This document shows positions 1 through 10,528 of a stretch of DNA of 64,000 nucleotides, piece after piece; position 1 is the stretch's first letter, and each line of letters opens with the position of its first letter. Source of the DNA: Quercus robur (Eukaryota; Streptophyta; Magnoliopsida; Fagales; Fagaceae). Under the pieces are notes generated by a model. The model was not told the DNA's origin. It ran no database searches and saw nothing but the letters and a program-made list of their open reading frames with translations. The stretch lies in contig NC_065545.1 in assembly GCF_932294415.1 (NCBI RefSeq), positions 19,534,857 through 19,598,856 of the forward strand, in the 5' to 3' direction. The translations under genes and the position numbers were made by a program.

Positions 1-292
1 TGGATTAGTCATTGTGGGGCCACCTATGAATAGAGTAATTTAGTTTTTTTTTTTTTTTTTTGAAAGAGATTTTATATATAAGACTAAAATGAATAGAGAT
101 TTATTAGCAATATACTACAATACAACAATTTTCATAACCATTTTTCCAACCGTTAGGTAAATTCTGTTTTTTAATAACATAATAATGTATAAGATCATCA
201 CTATAACACTATTGATTCATTGAACTTACTTTTATAGTTTTTTTTTTTTTGAGAAATACTTTTATATTTTTATACTTTTACTAGACCAATTA
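1..292. other. AT-rich flank, no gene seen
   Basis: AT-rich sequence with T-runs near 46-61 and 239-250. No coding stretch or repeat structure is visible. The last five bases (288-292, AATTA) are the left target duplication of the copia element. Confidence 0.6.
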
Positions 293-605
293 TGTTAAAC
301 TCCGTACAAGTGAAGAATGAAAGAGAACTGCCTAAGCTACAAGTAGTTTAGAATAGATATGCTTAAATTGCAAGTGGTTTGTATATAGAATTAGTTAGAA
401 TTCTATTTTAACAGTTGTCAATTTTGTATTGGCTAGATTAGAAGTTAGTTATTGCTATTAGTTTTTTCCCGCCTCTAATCCCAGTATATAAAGGCAGAGC
501 TAAGATATTTATCAATATATGCATATACAGTTTTTTCATCTCTCTCCCATGGTTTGCTTGATTTCCTCCATTGATGAAGATTGTACGTGTGCTTGAATTC
601 TAACA
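293..605 (+). repeat. 5' LTR of copia element
   Basis: TG...CA-ended 313-bp repeat. A TATA box (TATATAAAG, 485-493) marks the likely promoter; transcription would start shortly downstream. The matching copy is at 5564-5876. Confidence 0.93.
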
Positions 606-620
606 TGGTATCAGAGCAAA
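606..620 (+). other. Primer binding site (initiator Met-tRNA type)
   Basis: TGGTATCAGAGC begins directly after the LTR terminal CA. This is the standard plant copia primer binding site, complementary to the 3' end of initiator methionine tRNA. Confidence 0.92.
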
Positions 621-1063
621 GCTGGTTCAGAGTCTTCATTCTTGGTACTCTCTAAAATTGCTAGTTCAATTCTTTGCTTTTCCCTGTGCTTAGTTTTAGA
701 TCAAGTAGAAAATTTTCCTTTACATTTTCTCTTGATTCTCGCATATTTTCTTTCCTCTCTGTTTTGCTTTCTTTTGCAATCCTTAGAAAATTGAATTCAG
801 AACTTAGGGTTTAGTAATTGAATTTCATTTGGATCTTAACTTGATTGTTGAAAGTTCAATTTTCATTTCTTGTGAAAGAACCTTAGGGTTTTTGTAGCTA
901 AATTCATCATCTAAATCTTCACTTGTTCGGTGGATTTAGATTCAATTCTCGTTCTAAGAATCTTGAAGCTTTAGTTGTTATTCTTGTTGAATTTTGGTTT
1001 AGAGTTCATCAATCTTGGTTGTGGTATATCAGTTTTTGATTAGATAAACTCTGATTTGAAGAA

Positions 1064-1861
1064 ATGGGTGACAGCACATCAAGTACCTTTGTTCCAACCA
1101 TTCAGCCATGGGAAAATTCTTCTAGCCCATATTTCTTGTCTAACAGTGACAATCCTGGTGTGTCACTTGTTATTCAACACCTCACTGAAGAGAACTACAG
1201 TACTTGGAGTAGAGTTGTTCTCATTGCCTTGGATGCTAAATCCAAAATAGGCTTCATTGATGGTTCCTTATTAAAGCCTCAATCAGTTGATCATCCTCTT
1301 TACACTGCTTGGTGCAAATGTAACAGCACTGCTCTAGCTTGGTTGTTCAATTCCATCTCAAAGGATCTTCAACCTTGTGTGGTCTACTTCAAGATAGCTA
1401 GGGAGGTTTGGTTGGATTTACAACACAGGTTTTCTCAAGGCAATGGGCCACGTATTTTCGAGTTAAGAAAGGAAACTTGCTCTTTAGCACAAGAGGATCT
1501 GAGCATCAGTAGCTATTACAACAAATTTAAGTCACTGTGGCAAGAACTTTCAAGTTATAGGACTTGTTCTTATGGTCATCAGGCAGAAGATTGTGTCATG
1601 TCTTTTCTAATGGGCCTTAATGAAACCTATACCACAGTTAGGGGGCAGATTCTGTTAATGAACCCTATTCCTTCTTTGGGCAAGGTGTTTTCTCTTTTGC
1701 TTCAAGATGAGAAGCAAAGGAAGATTGGAAAGAAGAACACCATTGAGTCTTCTACTCTGGCAGTCAAGACTAATGGTTCTGCTAAATCCTTCAACAAGCC
1801 CAAATCTGGGAGACCTCAATGTACTCATTGTGGAGTTTTGGGACATGTAGCTAATAAATGA
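1064..1861 (+). pseudogene. Copia gag (capsid/nucleocapsid), truncated by stop
   Basis: A 265-residue reading frame starts at the first good ATG after the leader. It has the usual copia gag N-terminus, including the LTEENYSTWSR motif near residues 40-50, then a UBN2-type capsid region. The C-terminus enters a CCHC zinc knuckle (CTHCGVLGHVANK), but the codon for the last zinc-binding cysteine is a TGA stop at 1859-1861. The frame stays open beyond it to about 2275. It would assemble particles and bind RNA if intact; here it is inactive. Confidence 0.88.
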
Positions 1862-1969
1862 TACGAGCTACATGGGTACCCTCCTGGTTATAAGTTCAAG
1901 ACCAAGGGTTCACAAGTTGGTTCCTTTGCTAATAATGTTGTAGCAACTGACAATTCTCCTGATGAAAGT

Positions 1970-3580
1970 GTGAATTTGACCCATTCAGAACATCAACAAT
2001 TGCATAGTTTGTTGAATTCTCACAGCCACTTTGGTACTCAAGCACCACAAGAAGGAGGTTCAGACACACACCAAGTTGTCAATATCATCACTCAGCCTAC
2101 CATTGGTCTTCAAGAACATGAGATTTCAGGTATTTGGTCAGCTCCTTCCTTAGAATATTCTGTTTTCTATTCTATTGTTGTCACAACTCATATTAGTTCC
2201 AGTGATTGGATTCTGGACAGTGGTGCTACAGACCATATGGTACATTCAATTCAATTCAATTCTTTACTTCTATAACTTCCATAGTTCAAATCTCTATTAG
2301 GCTGCCTAATGGTGATATGGCTAAGGTTACACATGTTGGGACTGTGCAAGTTTCTCCTACATTGCTCTTAGAAAATGTGCTTTACATTCCTAGTTTCTCC
2401 TTCAATTTGATCTCTATCAATAAACTAACTCAAACTTCATCTTGTTGTTGTATTTTCCTTTCACTATTCTGTCTCATTCAAGACTTACAACTCTGGAAGA
2501 TGATTGGGTTGGGTAAGATGCAAGGAGGCATTTATACACTACAAAACAACTCTTCTGTTTCACTGCCAACGTCTGTTTCTGATTTTCTTGCTAAGCTGTC
2601 TAGGTTTTATTCTTTCTATTTCAACTCTTGTATTTCTGAAGTTGATAAACCTAGCTTATGGCATTGTAGGTTAGGTCATCCTTCCCCACAAAGATTAGTC
2701 TTGTCGCAATCACTTGTACCAAATGTCATTACATGCAATATTAATAAAAGTTTTGATTGTTCTGTTTGTCCTCTTGCCAAGCAAAAAAGGTTGCATTTTC
2801 CCTCATCTGTTTCTTCTTCATCTTCTTGTTTTGAATTGGTTCATGCTGACATTTGGGAGCCTTATTCTACTCCTTCATTAAATGGATCTAAGTATTTTCT
2901 TACTTTAGTGGATGATTATAGTAGATGTACTTAGGTCTACTTAATGAAACACAAATCTGAAACTTCGTGCTTAATTCAATCCTTTTATAATATGATTTTC
3001 ACACAATTTAAGGTTCCTATCAAGATCCTTAGATTTGATAATGGGCCTGAGTTTGCCTTAAACTCCTTTTATGCTTCTAAAGGTATCATACATCATCCTA
3101 GTTGTGTAGAAACACCACAACAAAATTCAGTGGTTGAAAGGAAGCATCAGCATCTTCTTACTGTTGCTAAAGCATTGAGGTTTCAAGCCAATCTTCCTTT
3201 AAAGTTTTAGGGTGATTGTGTTCTCACTGCCACTTATCTCATTAATAGAATACCTAGTCCCCTTTTGCATGATCTTACTCCTTTCCAAATGTTATTGGGT
3301 CATCCTCCTTCCTATAGTCATCTTAGATCATTTGGTTGCCTTTGTTATGCTTCAACCTTGGCAAGAAACAGGTCCGAATTTGATCCCAAGGCAAAGGTAT
3401 GTATTTTTCTTGGTTCCATTTGGTACAAAAGGTTACAAACTTTATGATTTAGCTTTTAGAACCTATTTTGTCTCCAAGGATGTTATCTTCAAAGAGTCAT
3501 GTTTCCCTTTTAAACACTGGATTGCTAAATCCACTTGCATTCCTTCTTTCCCAACTTCTCATTCAATGTTTCCAGACTAA
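1970..3580 (+). pseudogene. Copia protease and integrase region, broken
   Basis: The frame after the gag stop reaches the aspartic protease motif WILDSGATDHM near 2203-2238, then stops at 2273-2275. A shifted frame (from about 2206) carries the rest of the protease, the GAG-pre-integrase zinc region (LWHCRLGHPS near 2660-2690) and the start of the integrase core (HADIWEPY near 2842). Amber stops lie at 2932-2934 and 3208-3210, and the frame changes again between about 3380 and 3450. Integrase residues such as DNGPEF (near 3037) are recognisable. The domains are ordered as in copia pol; the gene is dead. Confidence 0.85.
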
Positions 3581-3879
3581 CATGTTCTACCTGAGTCTTG
3601 TCCATCACTTGTTTCTGCAGAACTTCCTACACCTATTGTTTCTGCAGAATTCACTCCTACTTTTGCTACAGATATTGCAGCCCCTCCTAATGAGTTTCTT
3701 GATCTTGTGCCTCTTCATTCTGACCTAGAACAGTCTCATTCTGCTCTTGTTGCTCTTGTCCTCCTGTTACTTCCACTCTTGTTTCTCCATCATTACCACA
3801 ACCTCAAAGAAAATCCCCTAGACCTCACAAGGCACCTTCTTATCTTCACGATTACCACTGCAACCTTGCTTCTGCTTAT

Positions 3880-4752
3880 GTGTTAGCTTCAACATCCCTT
3901 ACTCAGCCACATGATTCCATTGCTTCCAATGATTCAGGTATTCTCTATCCCATATCATCTACCTTGTTTTATAATAAGCTTTCCACTGGTCATAGGGCTT
4001 TTGCTATTTCTCTATCTGTTTCTAAGGAGCCTGATTCTTATGTTGAAGCCATGTTGGATCCTAGATGGCAAGAAGCAATGCAAGCTGAGATTGATGCTCT
4101 TAAGGCTAACAACAATTGGACTATGTGTCCACTTTCTCCTAGCAAGGTTCCTATAGGGCGTAAGTGGGTGTACAAAGTGAAATTGAAGGCTGATAGTTCT
4201 ATAGAGAGGTATAGGGCTCGTTTGGTGGCTAAGGGGTTTACACAAATTAAGGGAATTGACTTTTATGAAACCTTCTCTCATGTGGTCAAGTTTGTGACAG
4301 TTAGGACTTTGCTTGCACTTGCTGCTGTTTTTGGTTGGTATTTGACATAGCTTGATGTCAATAATGCTTTTCTCCATAGTGATCTCCATGAAGAAGTCTT
4401 CATGCTTCCACCTCCTGGGTTTGGCAGCAAGGGGGAGGTTTGTAGATTGCTTAAGTCTTTGTATGGACTTAAGCAAGCTAGCAGACAATGGTTAGCAAAA
4501 CTGTCTTCCGCAATTGTCAATCATGGGTTTATTCAATCCAAATCTGATTACTCAGTCTTCACCAGAATTAAAGGAGGTTCCATTATTATCATTTTGGTGT
4601 ATGTTGATGACATATTAATTGCAAGCAATGATGTGGATGCAGTGAACTCTTTCAAGCAATTTTTGGATAGTAAATTGAAGCCTAAGGACCTTGGCACATT
4701 GAAATACTTTCTTGGCCTTGAGGTGGCTAGAACTACAAAAGGTATCTCCTAA
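3880..4752 (+). pseudogene. Copia reverse transcriptase region, broken
   Basis: Family signatures are clear: an RVT_2 start (DPRWQEAMQAEIDAL near 4057-4101), the RARLVAKGFTQ motif near 4215, and the catalytic YVDD at 4600-4611. One amber stop (4348-4350) interrupts the frame just before the LDVNNAF motif, and an ochre stop at 4750-4752 ends it. The catalytic aspartates survive, but the continuous frame does not. Confidence 0.88.
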
Positions 4753-5076
4753 TGTCAAAGGAAGTATACATTGGATCTTCTTGCTGATACAGGTTTGTTG
4801 GCTAGTAAACCTGCAAGCATACCTATGGAACAATTTGCCAAATTCAGTAACTCCATTAGTGAACCAATTTTAGATATTTCATAATATAGAAGGCTAATTG
4901 GAAAGCTTCTTTACTTAACCTTGACCAAGCTTGATATATGCTATCCAGTACATAAATTGAGCCAATTTATGTGTTCCCCTAAAGTTCCTCACTTACAAGT
5001 AGCTTACATAATCATTAAGTACTTGAAGAAGACACCAAGCCAGGGCTTGTTCCTTTCTGTAGATTCAAGTTTATAA

Positions 5077-5556
5077 TTGAAAGCTTATTGTAATGTTAAA
5101 TGGGCAGCTTGCATTGATACAAGGAGATCTGTTTCAGGTTTCAGTGTATTTCTAGGGAATTCTCTAATTTCCTGGAAATGTAAGAAACAGCAAGTTGTTT
5201 CAAGATCTTCAGCTGAATCTAAGTATAGGGCTATGGCCACAGTGACTAGTGAAATTATGTGGTTAATTGCTTTGTTCAAGACTTTTGGGGTGCACCATAC
5301 ACAACCTGCCTTCTTGTATTGTGACAGCAAGGCTGCTTTGTACATTGCTACCAATCCCGTGTACCAAGAAAGAACAAAACATGTTGAAGTAGATTGTCAT
5401 TGTATTAGAGAGAAAATTCAAGATGGTGTTATCAAGACTTTCCACATTCCAACAAGGCATCAAATGGCAGATTTCTTCACTAAAACTCTGGGACAAAAGC
5501 AGTTCTTTGATCTTCTTTCCAAGAAGAACTTGATAAATATATACAGTTCATCTTGA
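5077..5556 (+). pseudogene. Copia RNase H region
   Basis: An open stretch of 159 codons runs to a natural stop just before the purine tract. It has the copia RNase H signatures: DTRRSVSGF near 5116, SRSSAESKYRAM near 5200, and ADFFTKTL near 5467. It is in the same frame as the reverse transcriptase but separated from it by the stops at 4750 and downstream. It would degrade RNA in the RNA:DNA hybrid in an intact element. Confidence 0.85.
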
Positions 5557-5563
5557 GGGGGAG
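5555..5563 (+). other. Polypurine tract of copia element
   Basis: GAGGGGGAG lies directly before the 3' LTR start TGTTAAAC. This is the expected site and composition for second-strand priming. Confidence 0.88.
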
Positions 5564-5876
5564 TGTTAAACTGTGTACAAATGAAGAATGAAAGAGAACT
5601 GCCTAAGTTACAAGTAGTTTAGAATAGATATGCTTAAACTGTAAGTAGTTTGTATATAGAATTAGTTAGAATTCTGTTTTGACAGTTGTTAGTTTTGTAC
5701 TGGCTAGATTAGAAGTTAGTTACTGCTGTTAGTTTTTTCCCACCTCTAATCCTAGCATATAAAGGCAGAGCTCAAATATTTATCAATATTTGCATATACA
5801 GTTTTCTCATTTCTCTCTCATGGTTTGCTTGATTTCCTCCATTGATGAAGATTGTATGTGTGCTTGAATTCTAACA
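5564..5876 (+). repeat. 3' LTR of copia element
   Basis: Equal in length (313 bp) to the 5' LTR and about 92% identical by eye. The TATA box is kept near 5757-5765. It is followed by the target duplication AATTA. Confidence 0.93.
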
Positions 5877-5969
5877 AATTACAATATATCATCTATGAAA
5901 AAGTTTATGAAATTTATTACTATGTATTTAGACTGATTTGAGTGATGGATTAATGGGAAAGCTAGCACG

Positions 5970-6652
5970 TAGGGATGGCAATTTTGCCCCGCCCCACTTA
6001 ACCCGCCCCTCCCCGCTTCGCCCTGTGCGGGTTTTCCCCGCCCCGCAAAGGTGGTGGGGCGGGGATGGGGCGAGATTTTAGACCCGCACCGCGGGGCGGG
6101 GCGGGGATGGGTTTACACTTTTTAGACCCACCCCGCCCCGCCCCGCATTAATAAGGGTTAAAAGGTAATTTTTTATACCCTAAAACCCTACTATTTAAAC
6201 AAAAATATCATCATCTTATTTTATTTAAGTGGAGATTCTTTTTGAAGAACTAGGCCATTTTTATTTTGTTATGTATTAGGAGTTTGGATTATTTTATTGT
6301 GTCATACTATGAGATTTTTGTTGTGATATTATCTTGTTAAACATTTAGATAATATTATTTAGTATTTGCTAAAAATTAGTTTGATTTGATAGGATAAATT
6401 TATTTATAAATTCAAGTATATTTTTATTATTGAAACATGTAATTTTATTTGAAAAAATGGTAATAGTTGTAGGGAAAATTAACAAGAAATAAAGTTTAAC
6501 GGTGTAGGGTGGGGCTTCGCGGGTCTTCGTGGGGCCTTAAGGAGCGGGGATGGGGCAAGAAATTTTCCCCGTCATGCAGGGCGGGGCGGGGATGGGGTAA
6601 GAAAAATCCATGCTGGGATCTTCGCCCCCGCCCCGCCCCATTGCCATCCCTA
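5970..6652. mobile_element. hAT-type non-autonomous element with GC-rich arms
   Basis: The ends are inverted copies of TAGGGATGGCAAT (5970-5982 and 6640-6652). An exact 8-bp target duplication CTAGCACG flanks them (5962-5969 and 6653-6660). Eight-base duplications and TAGGG(A/G)TGGCAA ends fit the hAT superfamily. Both arms are runs of CCCGCCCC/GGGGCGGGG; the centre (about 6160-6490) is AT-rich. No transposase is seen. Confidence 0.9.
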
Positions 6653-6868
6653 CTAGCACGTGATTCATATACACTGAAATAGTAAACTAAAAAAAATCTA
6701 TCAGGTTTTTTCAAAGGAGTGGCCAAGATTGTGACATGTGGCCCTGCTTTTAGCTTGGAAGCTTATTAATTTCAGATGGTTTTTTTTTTTTTTTTCAATG
6801 AAATTAGAAGTATATGAATTTTTTTTTTAAAAAAAAAGTGGAATTCATATTACTTTGATTGAGTGATT

Positions 6869-7006
6869 TTGCAAGCCATGGCTTCAACCGTTTGTGAGAT
6901 TGTCTGGTTAATCTCTTTGTTTAAAGACCTTCAAGTGAATTACTTCCAGGAAGCCTAGTCAGGCTGCTATAATATATATCAGCCAATCCTGTTTATCACG
7001 AGATGA
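6869..7006 (+). pseudogene. Copia RNase H fragment (orphan)
   Basis: Translation shows ASTVCEIVWLISLFKDLQV and, after a stop and slip, SQAAIIYISANPVYHE. Both match the copia RNase H C-terminal half seen at 5230-5380. No LTRs or other domains adjoin it, so it is a scrap of another insertion. Confidence 0.7.
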
Positions 7007-7580
7007 ATAATTAAACAATTAATCTTTTCTTTTCTTTTTTTCTTTTTTTACTTATGGGAATACAAATAATCTTTTGTTCACTATTTGAATGAGAAAATAA
7101 TAATAAAATAAGGCAAAGTGATTAATTCAATACTTTTAAGATGTTGAGTTTGGAAAATTCTTAGTAAAATTGTGGTTTTTCCTCTCTTATTTATGGTAGA
7201 CCGTATAATAAAATTAATAAGTGAACATTACTATATTTATGAGAAAAGTAAGTATTATTCATTATACTCTGAGAGTCCTTAAGAATTATTCGTTGAGTTC
7301 AACGTTCAAATGCTTGAATTCACGATGGCTAAGCTGGTATAAGTGGATTATAAGTTGGTGATGTGGAAGGTTTCAGCTAAATATTAACATGGTACTATTA
7401 TTAATATTTTGATGTGATATTTTGATGTGGAATAGGAATTTTAGGTGTCTATACTTTTCAATACTATCAAAATTTTTTTTTTTAAAGATTTTTTTTTTTT
7501 GAGAAACTGTATTTAAGAATTTCAATATAACATAATTTTGTCCTTTTAGAGGCTCTTGACATGAGAAAATCTTATAAAAT

Positions 7581-8160
7581 TGACATGATTAAATTATAAA
7601 TTACAGGATTGAATTGAATTTTGAACAAAGTCAGAGGTTTAATTTCAATGCCTTTGACATGCACACAATAATCTCTCCATAAAACTAACATAATTAAATT
7701 ATAAAGGGTAAACTACATATTTAGTCCTTATCTTATACACTATATTTCAATTTGATCCCTAACTTTTCAATTGTATCAATTTGATCCCTAACATTTTAGT
7801 ATCGTGTCAATTTAGTTCCTACCATTATCTTTTGGATGAAAATTTATGACGTGTTTAATGGTCGAAACAAAAAATTAGCTTACGTTGATGAGACAATAAA
7901 CTTAAATTTTATTTTGACCGTTTGTCATGTCAGCAATTTTCATCTAAGATATAACATCAGGGACTAAATTGACATGACATTGAAAGGTTAGGGATTAAAT
8001 TGACACAATTAAAAGGTAAGGGACTAAATTGAAATATGGTGTAAAGGTTAGGGACCAAATATGTGGTTTACCCAATTATAAATTATAGGACTGAATTAAA
8101 TTTTGGACAAAGTCAGAAGTGTAATTTCAATGCCTTGACGTGCACACAATAATCTCATCA
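7581..8160. repeat. Ancient ~110-bp direct duplication, second copy split by MITE
   Basis: The block at about 7581-7690 (from ATTAAATTATAAATTACAGG to CACACAATAATCTC) recurs at about 7690-7705 plus 8074-8153. The second copy is interrupted by the Mutator-type MITE at 7706-8073. The copies differ at several sites, so the duplication predates the insertion. Confidence 0.75.
7706..8073. mobile_element. Mutator-type MITE with long terminal inverted repeats
   Basis: The ends GGGTAAAC...GTTTACCC belong to imperfect inverted arms of about 120 bp. These carry repeated motifs such as TTTGATCCCTAAC on the left and GGGACTAAATTGA on the right. An exact 9-bp target duplication AATTATAAA flanks the element (7697-7705 and 8074-8082), as expected for Mutator-like elements. 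No coding capacity. Confidence 0.9.
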
Positions 8161-9302
8161 TATCATGTATATTTTATCAAAGATGAGGCACAATTGTAAG
8201 TTGTAACCTAAATTTTATTTGAATTAGCTTCTAATTATTGTCTAACTTTGTGTCACATGTTCAATTTATTTTTCTTAACTATGATACCAAATAATTCATT
8301 CATATTACTCAATATAAAGTTTCTCAAAAAAAAAATATTACTCAATATAAAGTCGAGATAACCATCTCACTCACTTATATTAGAACCTCATCATCATTAA
8401 TATTATTAAATATTTTCGGGTGTAAATACAGGTTACATCCAATTTTCATCTTAGAGTTACGGTGATTTGATAAGGGATAGGGTGAGATGGAGAGTGTTGT
8501 GCATAGCTGCATATAGCATAGACAGATAAAGATTAACCAGTTGATTATGCAGCCAATCATTCAAAAGAAAATATAAGAGGTAGCCAAAATGTTAAAGTGA
8601 ATTCGACAGTGAAAGCATCGAATTCACTTTAATTTCCACATTCTCAATAACAATTTCAAGGGTTTTTTTTTTCTGTGAATTAGACAGTAAAGTGCAGACT
8701 TATGCCATCGCCTATAGGCTATAGACTAGATTCTCTTTAGTTCGATAGTGCAATTAATTGTCGAGTTTATGAGTTGCCACTTCAACCACAATCATTCAAT
8801 TAGCCAGCCTAGCTAGCAGCCGAGTCAACAATGATCTAACAAATCAACTAAGCATGAATTCGATACTCAACACCCTCTTGGGAACTGATATTTCCACTTC
8901 AACATGTGTAAGTATTTTACGCCACCATTTGTATAGAATTTGACCATATAATTTTTAGAGAGGATTAATGAGTGGAAGTAATTATTAATATATAATATAT
9001 AATATGGAAATAGAAATATAGAACTATCTTAATTTTTGTTGTAGTCTTCTATTTATAAGAAATTTTGTCATGTTCTTAGTATATTTTGTTAAGGTATTAA
9101 CTATCACGTGAATTTTTTTTTTTTAAAGAAAATGTCTAAAGATAAAATAAATTGCCATAATATTGTGGTAGATCCTGATATAATATTTTATTATTTTAAT
9201 TAATTTTATATTTAAGTATGATATATATATATATATATTAAAGGTATGATAAGCTTATATCTTAACTATTGTGAAAATATTATGATATTTTGTTATGGCG
9301 GT
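8161..9302. other. AT-rich spacer with a perfect hairpin
   Basis: No gene seen. At 8592-8606 and 8618-8632 a perfect 15-bp inverted repeat (TTAAAGTGAATTCGA and its complement) encloses an 11-base loop. An (AT)n run lies near 9222-9240. Confidence 0.55.
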
Positions 9303-10067
9303 TGTGGCGGGCAAAAAATATTGCCAACAAAGTTAACAGTTTTAGACGTGTTATTTCTTGCTCACACAATTAATTTTTAGAGATGAGATGTAAGGTCAAC
9401 CTTTAAGTACCCATTTTGAGATAAATAATGATGTTGGAACTATGCTCAAGTGAGATGTAAATGTATTCAATTAGAAAAAGCCTTGAAATGGCTAAGTGTT
9501 AGTCCTCAGGTTTAGTCCAAGGATCAGGTTACAATTGAGTAGTCTCTCTCCCTTCTTTTTATCAAAAAATCCTCCCTTTGATCCAGGTACTTCTTGACTT
9601 TATATAGTTAGTCAAAATGTATCCGGACTCTATATTTGGAGGGTTAGGATCAAACTTTCCTGATACTTGTCCCATCAAGACCTTGTTAGAAAACTTCTAT
9701 ACTAAGGTATGAGCTGTGTGTATACTATTCAATGTCATTTCCCCATTAATGCAGTCAGCTAAGTTGTTGCAGTGCATTTAATGTAGGGGGAACTAGCTAC
9801 TTTGTCCTTCCTCTTTCTTCTCTTTTTTGCTAAACTCCAATTTACCCTCTTTTCACCCTCGGTTTGCACTGTGCTACCTCTAGCTCTAACTCTCGACTTT
9901 CCGAGGTTAAGTAGGCGTCTGGGACCCTCGTTAACTGTGGCTGTTCTGCCTCTGCATGAGTTAGGTGAGAACTTTCTGAGGACATTCTGCCAATATTTCC
10001 CGAGGTTTGATTCCTCAGAAATGCCCCTATCCATCTTACCAGTTGTTTTGGATCCTCGTCCCACACA
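9303..10067 (-). repeat. 3' LTR of Gypsy element A
   Basis: This is the left copy of the repeat, from TGTGGCGGG to CCCACACA. A minus-strand TATA box lies at about 9599-9608. A minus-strand purine tract (plus-strand CCCCCCAAAACC) adjoins it at about 10072-10084, fixing orientation. Confidence 0.88.
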
Positions 10068-10342
10068 ATAGCCCCCCAAAACCTCGCTTTTCGTTATTGC
10101 CCTAGGAGAGGGAGGTTTTGACAATTGAGGGTTGGTCACACTGGCACACTTTCAATATGTTCCCAAGTGAAAGTGTCCCTTCAACTAACTGCGACATGCT
10201 TCTGACGCTTCGAAATCCACGACGCCGTAATAAATGCTGCAGGTGGCTTGTTGTCCCCCACGTTCTATGGTAAGATCACAATCCTACGGTCTCTGTTCCT
10301 CCACCAAAGAGATGGGAAAACTGCCGCTTCTTTTTTGACCCT

Positions 10343-10351
10343 TATATAAAA
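10343..10351 (+). promoter_or_regulatory. TATA box of antisense gene in element A
   Basis: TATATAAAA lies 186 bp upstream of the ATG at 10529 and on the opposite strand to the element. Element B has a TATA-like box at the equivalent place (62251-62261, minus), 244 bp upstream of its ATG. Confidence 0.65.
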
Positions 10352-10528
10352 GGGGGATATGGGGGTACTGACCCCATATTTCTCTTTTTAGAGCAAAAAC
10401 TTACTCCCCCCTTCAAATAACTCGCCCAAGGAGCCTTTCTTCCTAAATTTTGTAAGTGTTTTCGTGATTCCTTCTTCTTTTGATAGATTTTTAGATCTTC
10501 TTTTCCTTTTATCTTCTTTCTTTCACCA

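Larger units (their letters stand above)
293..5876 (+). mobile_element. Ty1/copia LTR retrotransposon, decayed, structurally complete
   Basis: Two 313-bp LTRs (293-605 and 5564-5876) start TGTTA and end AACA. They are flanked by an exact 5-bp target duplication AATTA (288-292 and 5877-5881). A primer binding site matching initiator methionine tRNA follows the 5' LTR, and a purine tract precedes the 3' LTR. Domain order gag, protease, integrase, reverse transcriptase, RNase H is that of copia elements. The LTRs differ at about 24 of 313 positions by eye, nearly all transitions, so the insertion is not recent. The coding region has at least six in-frame stops or frame changes and cannot make a polyprotein. 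Confidence 0.95.
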
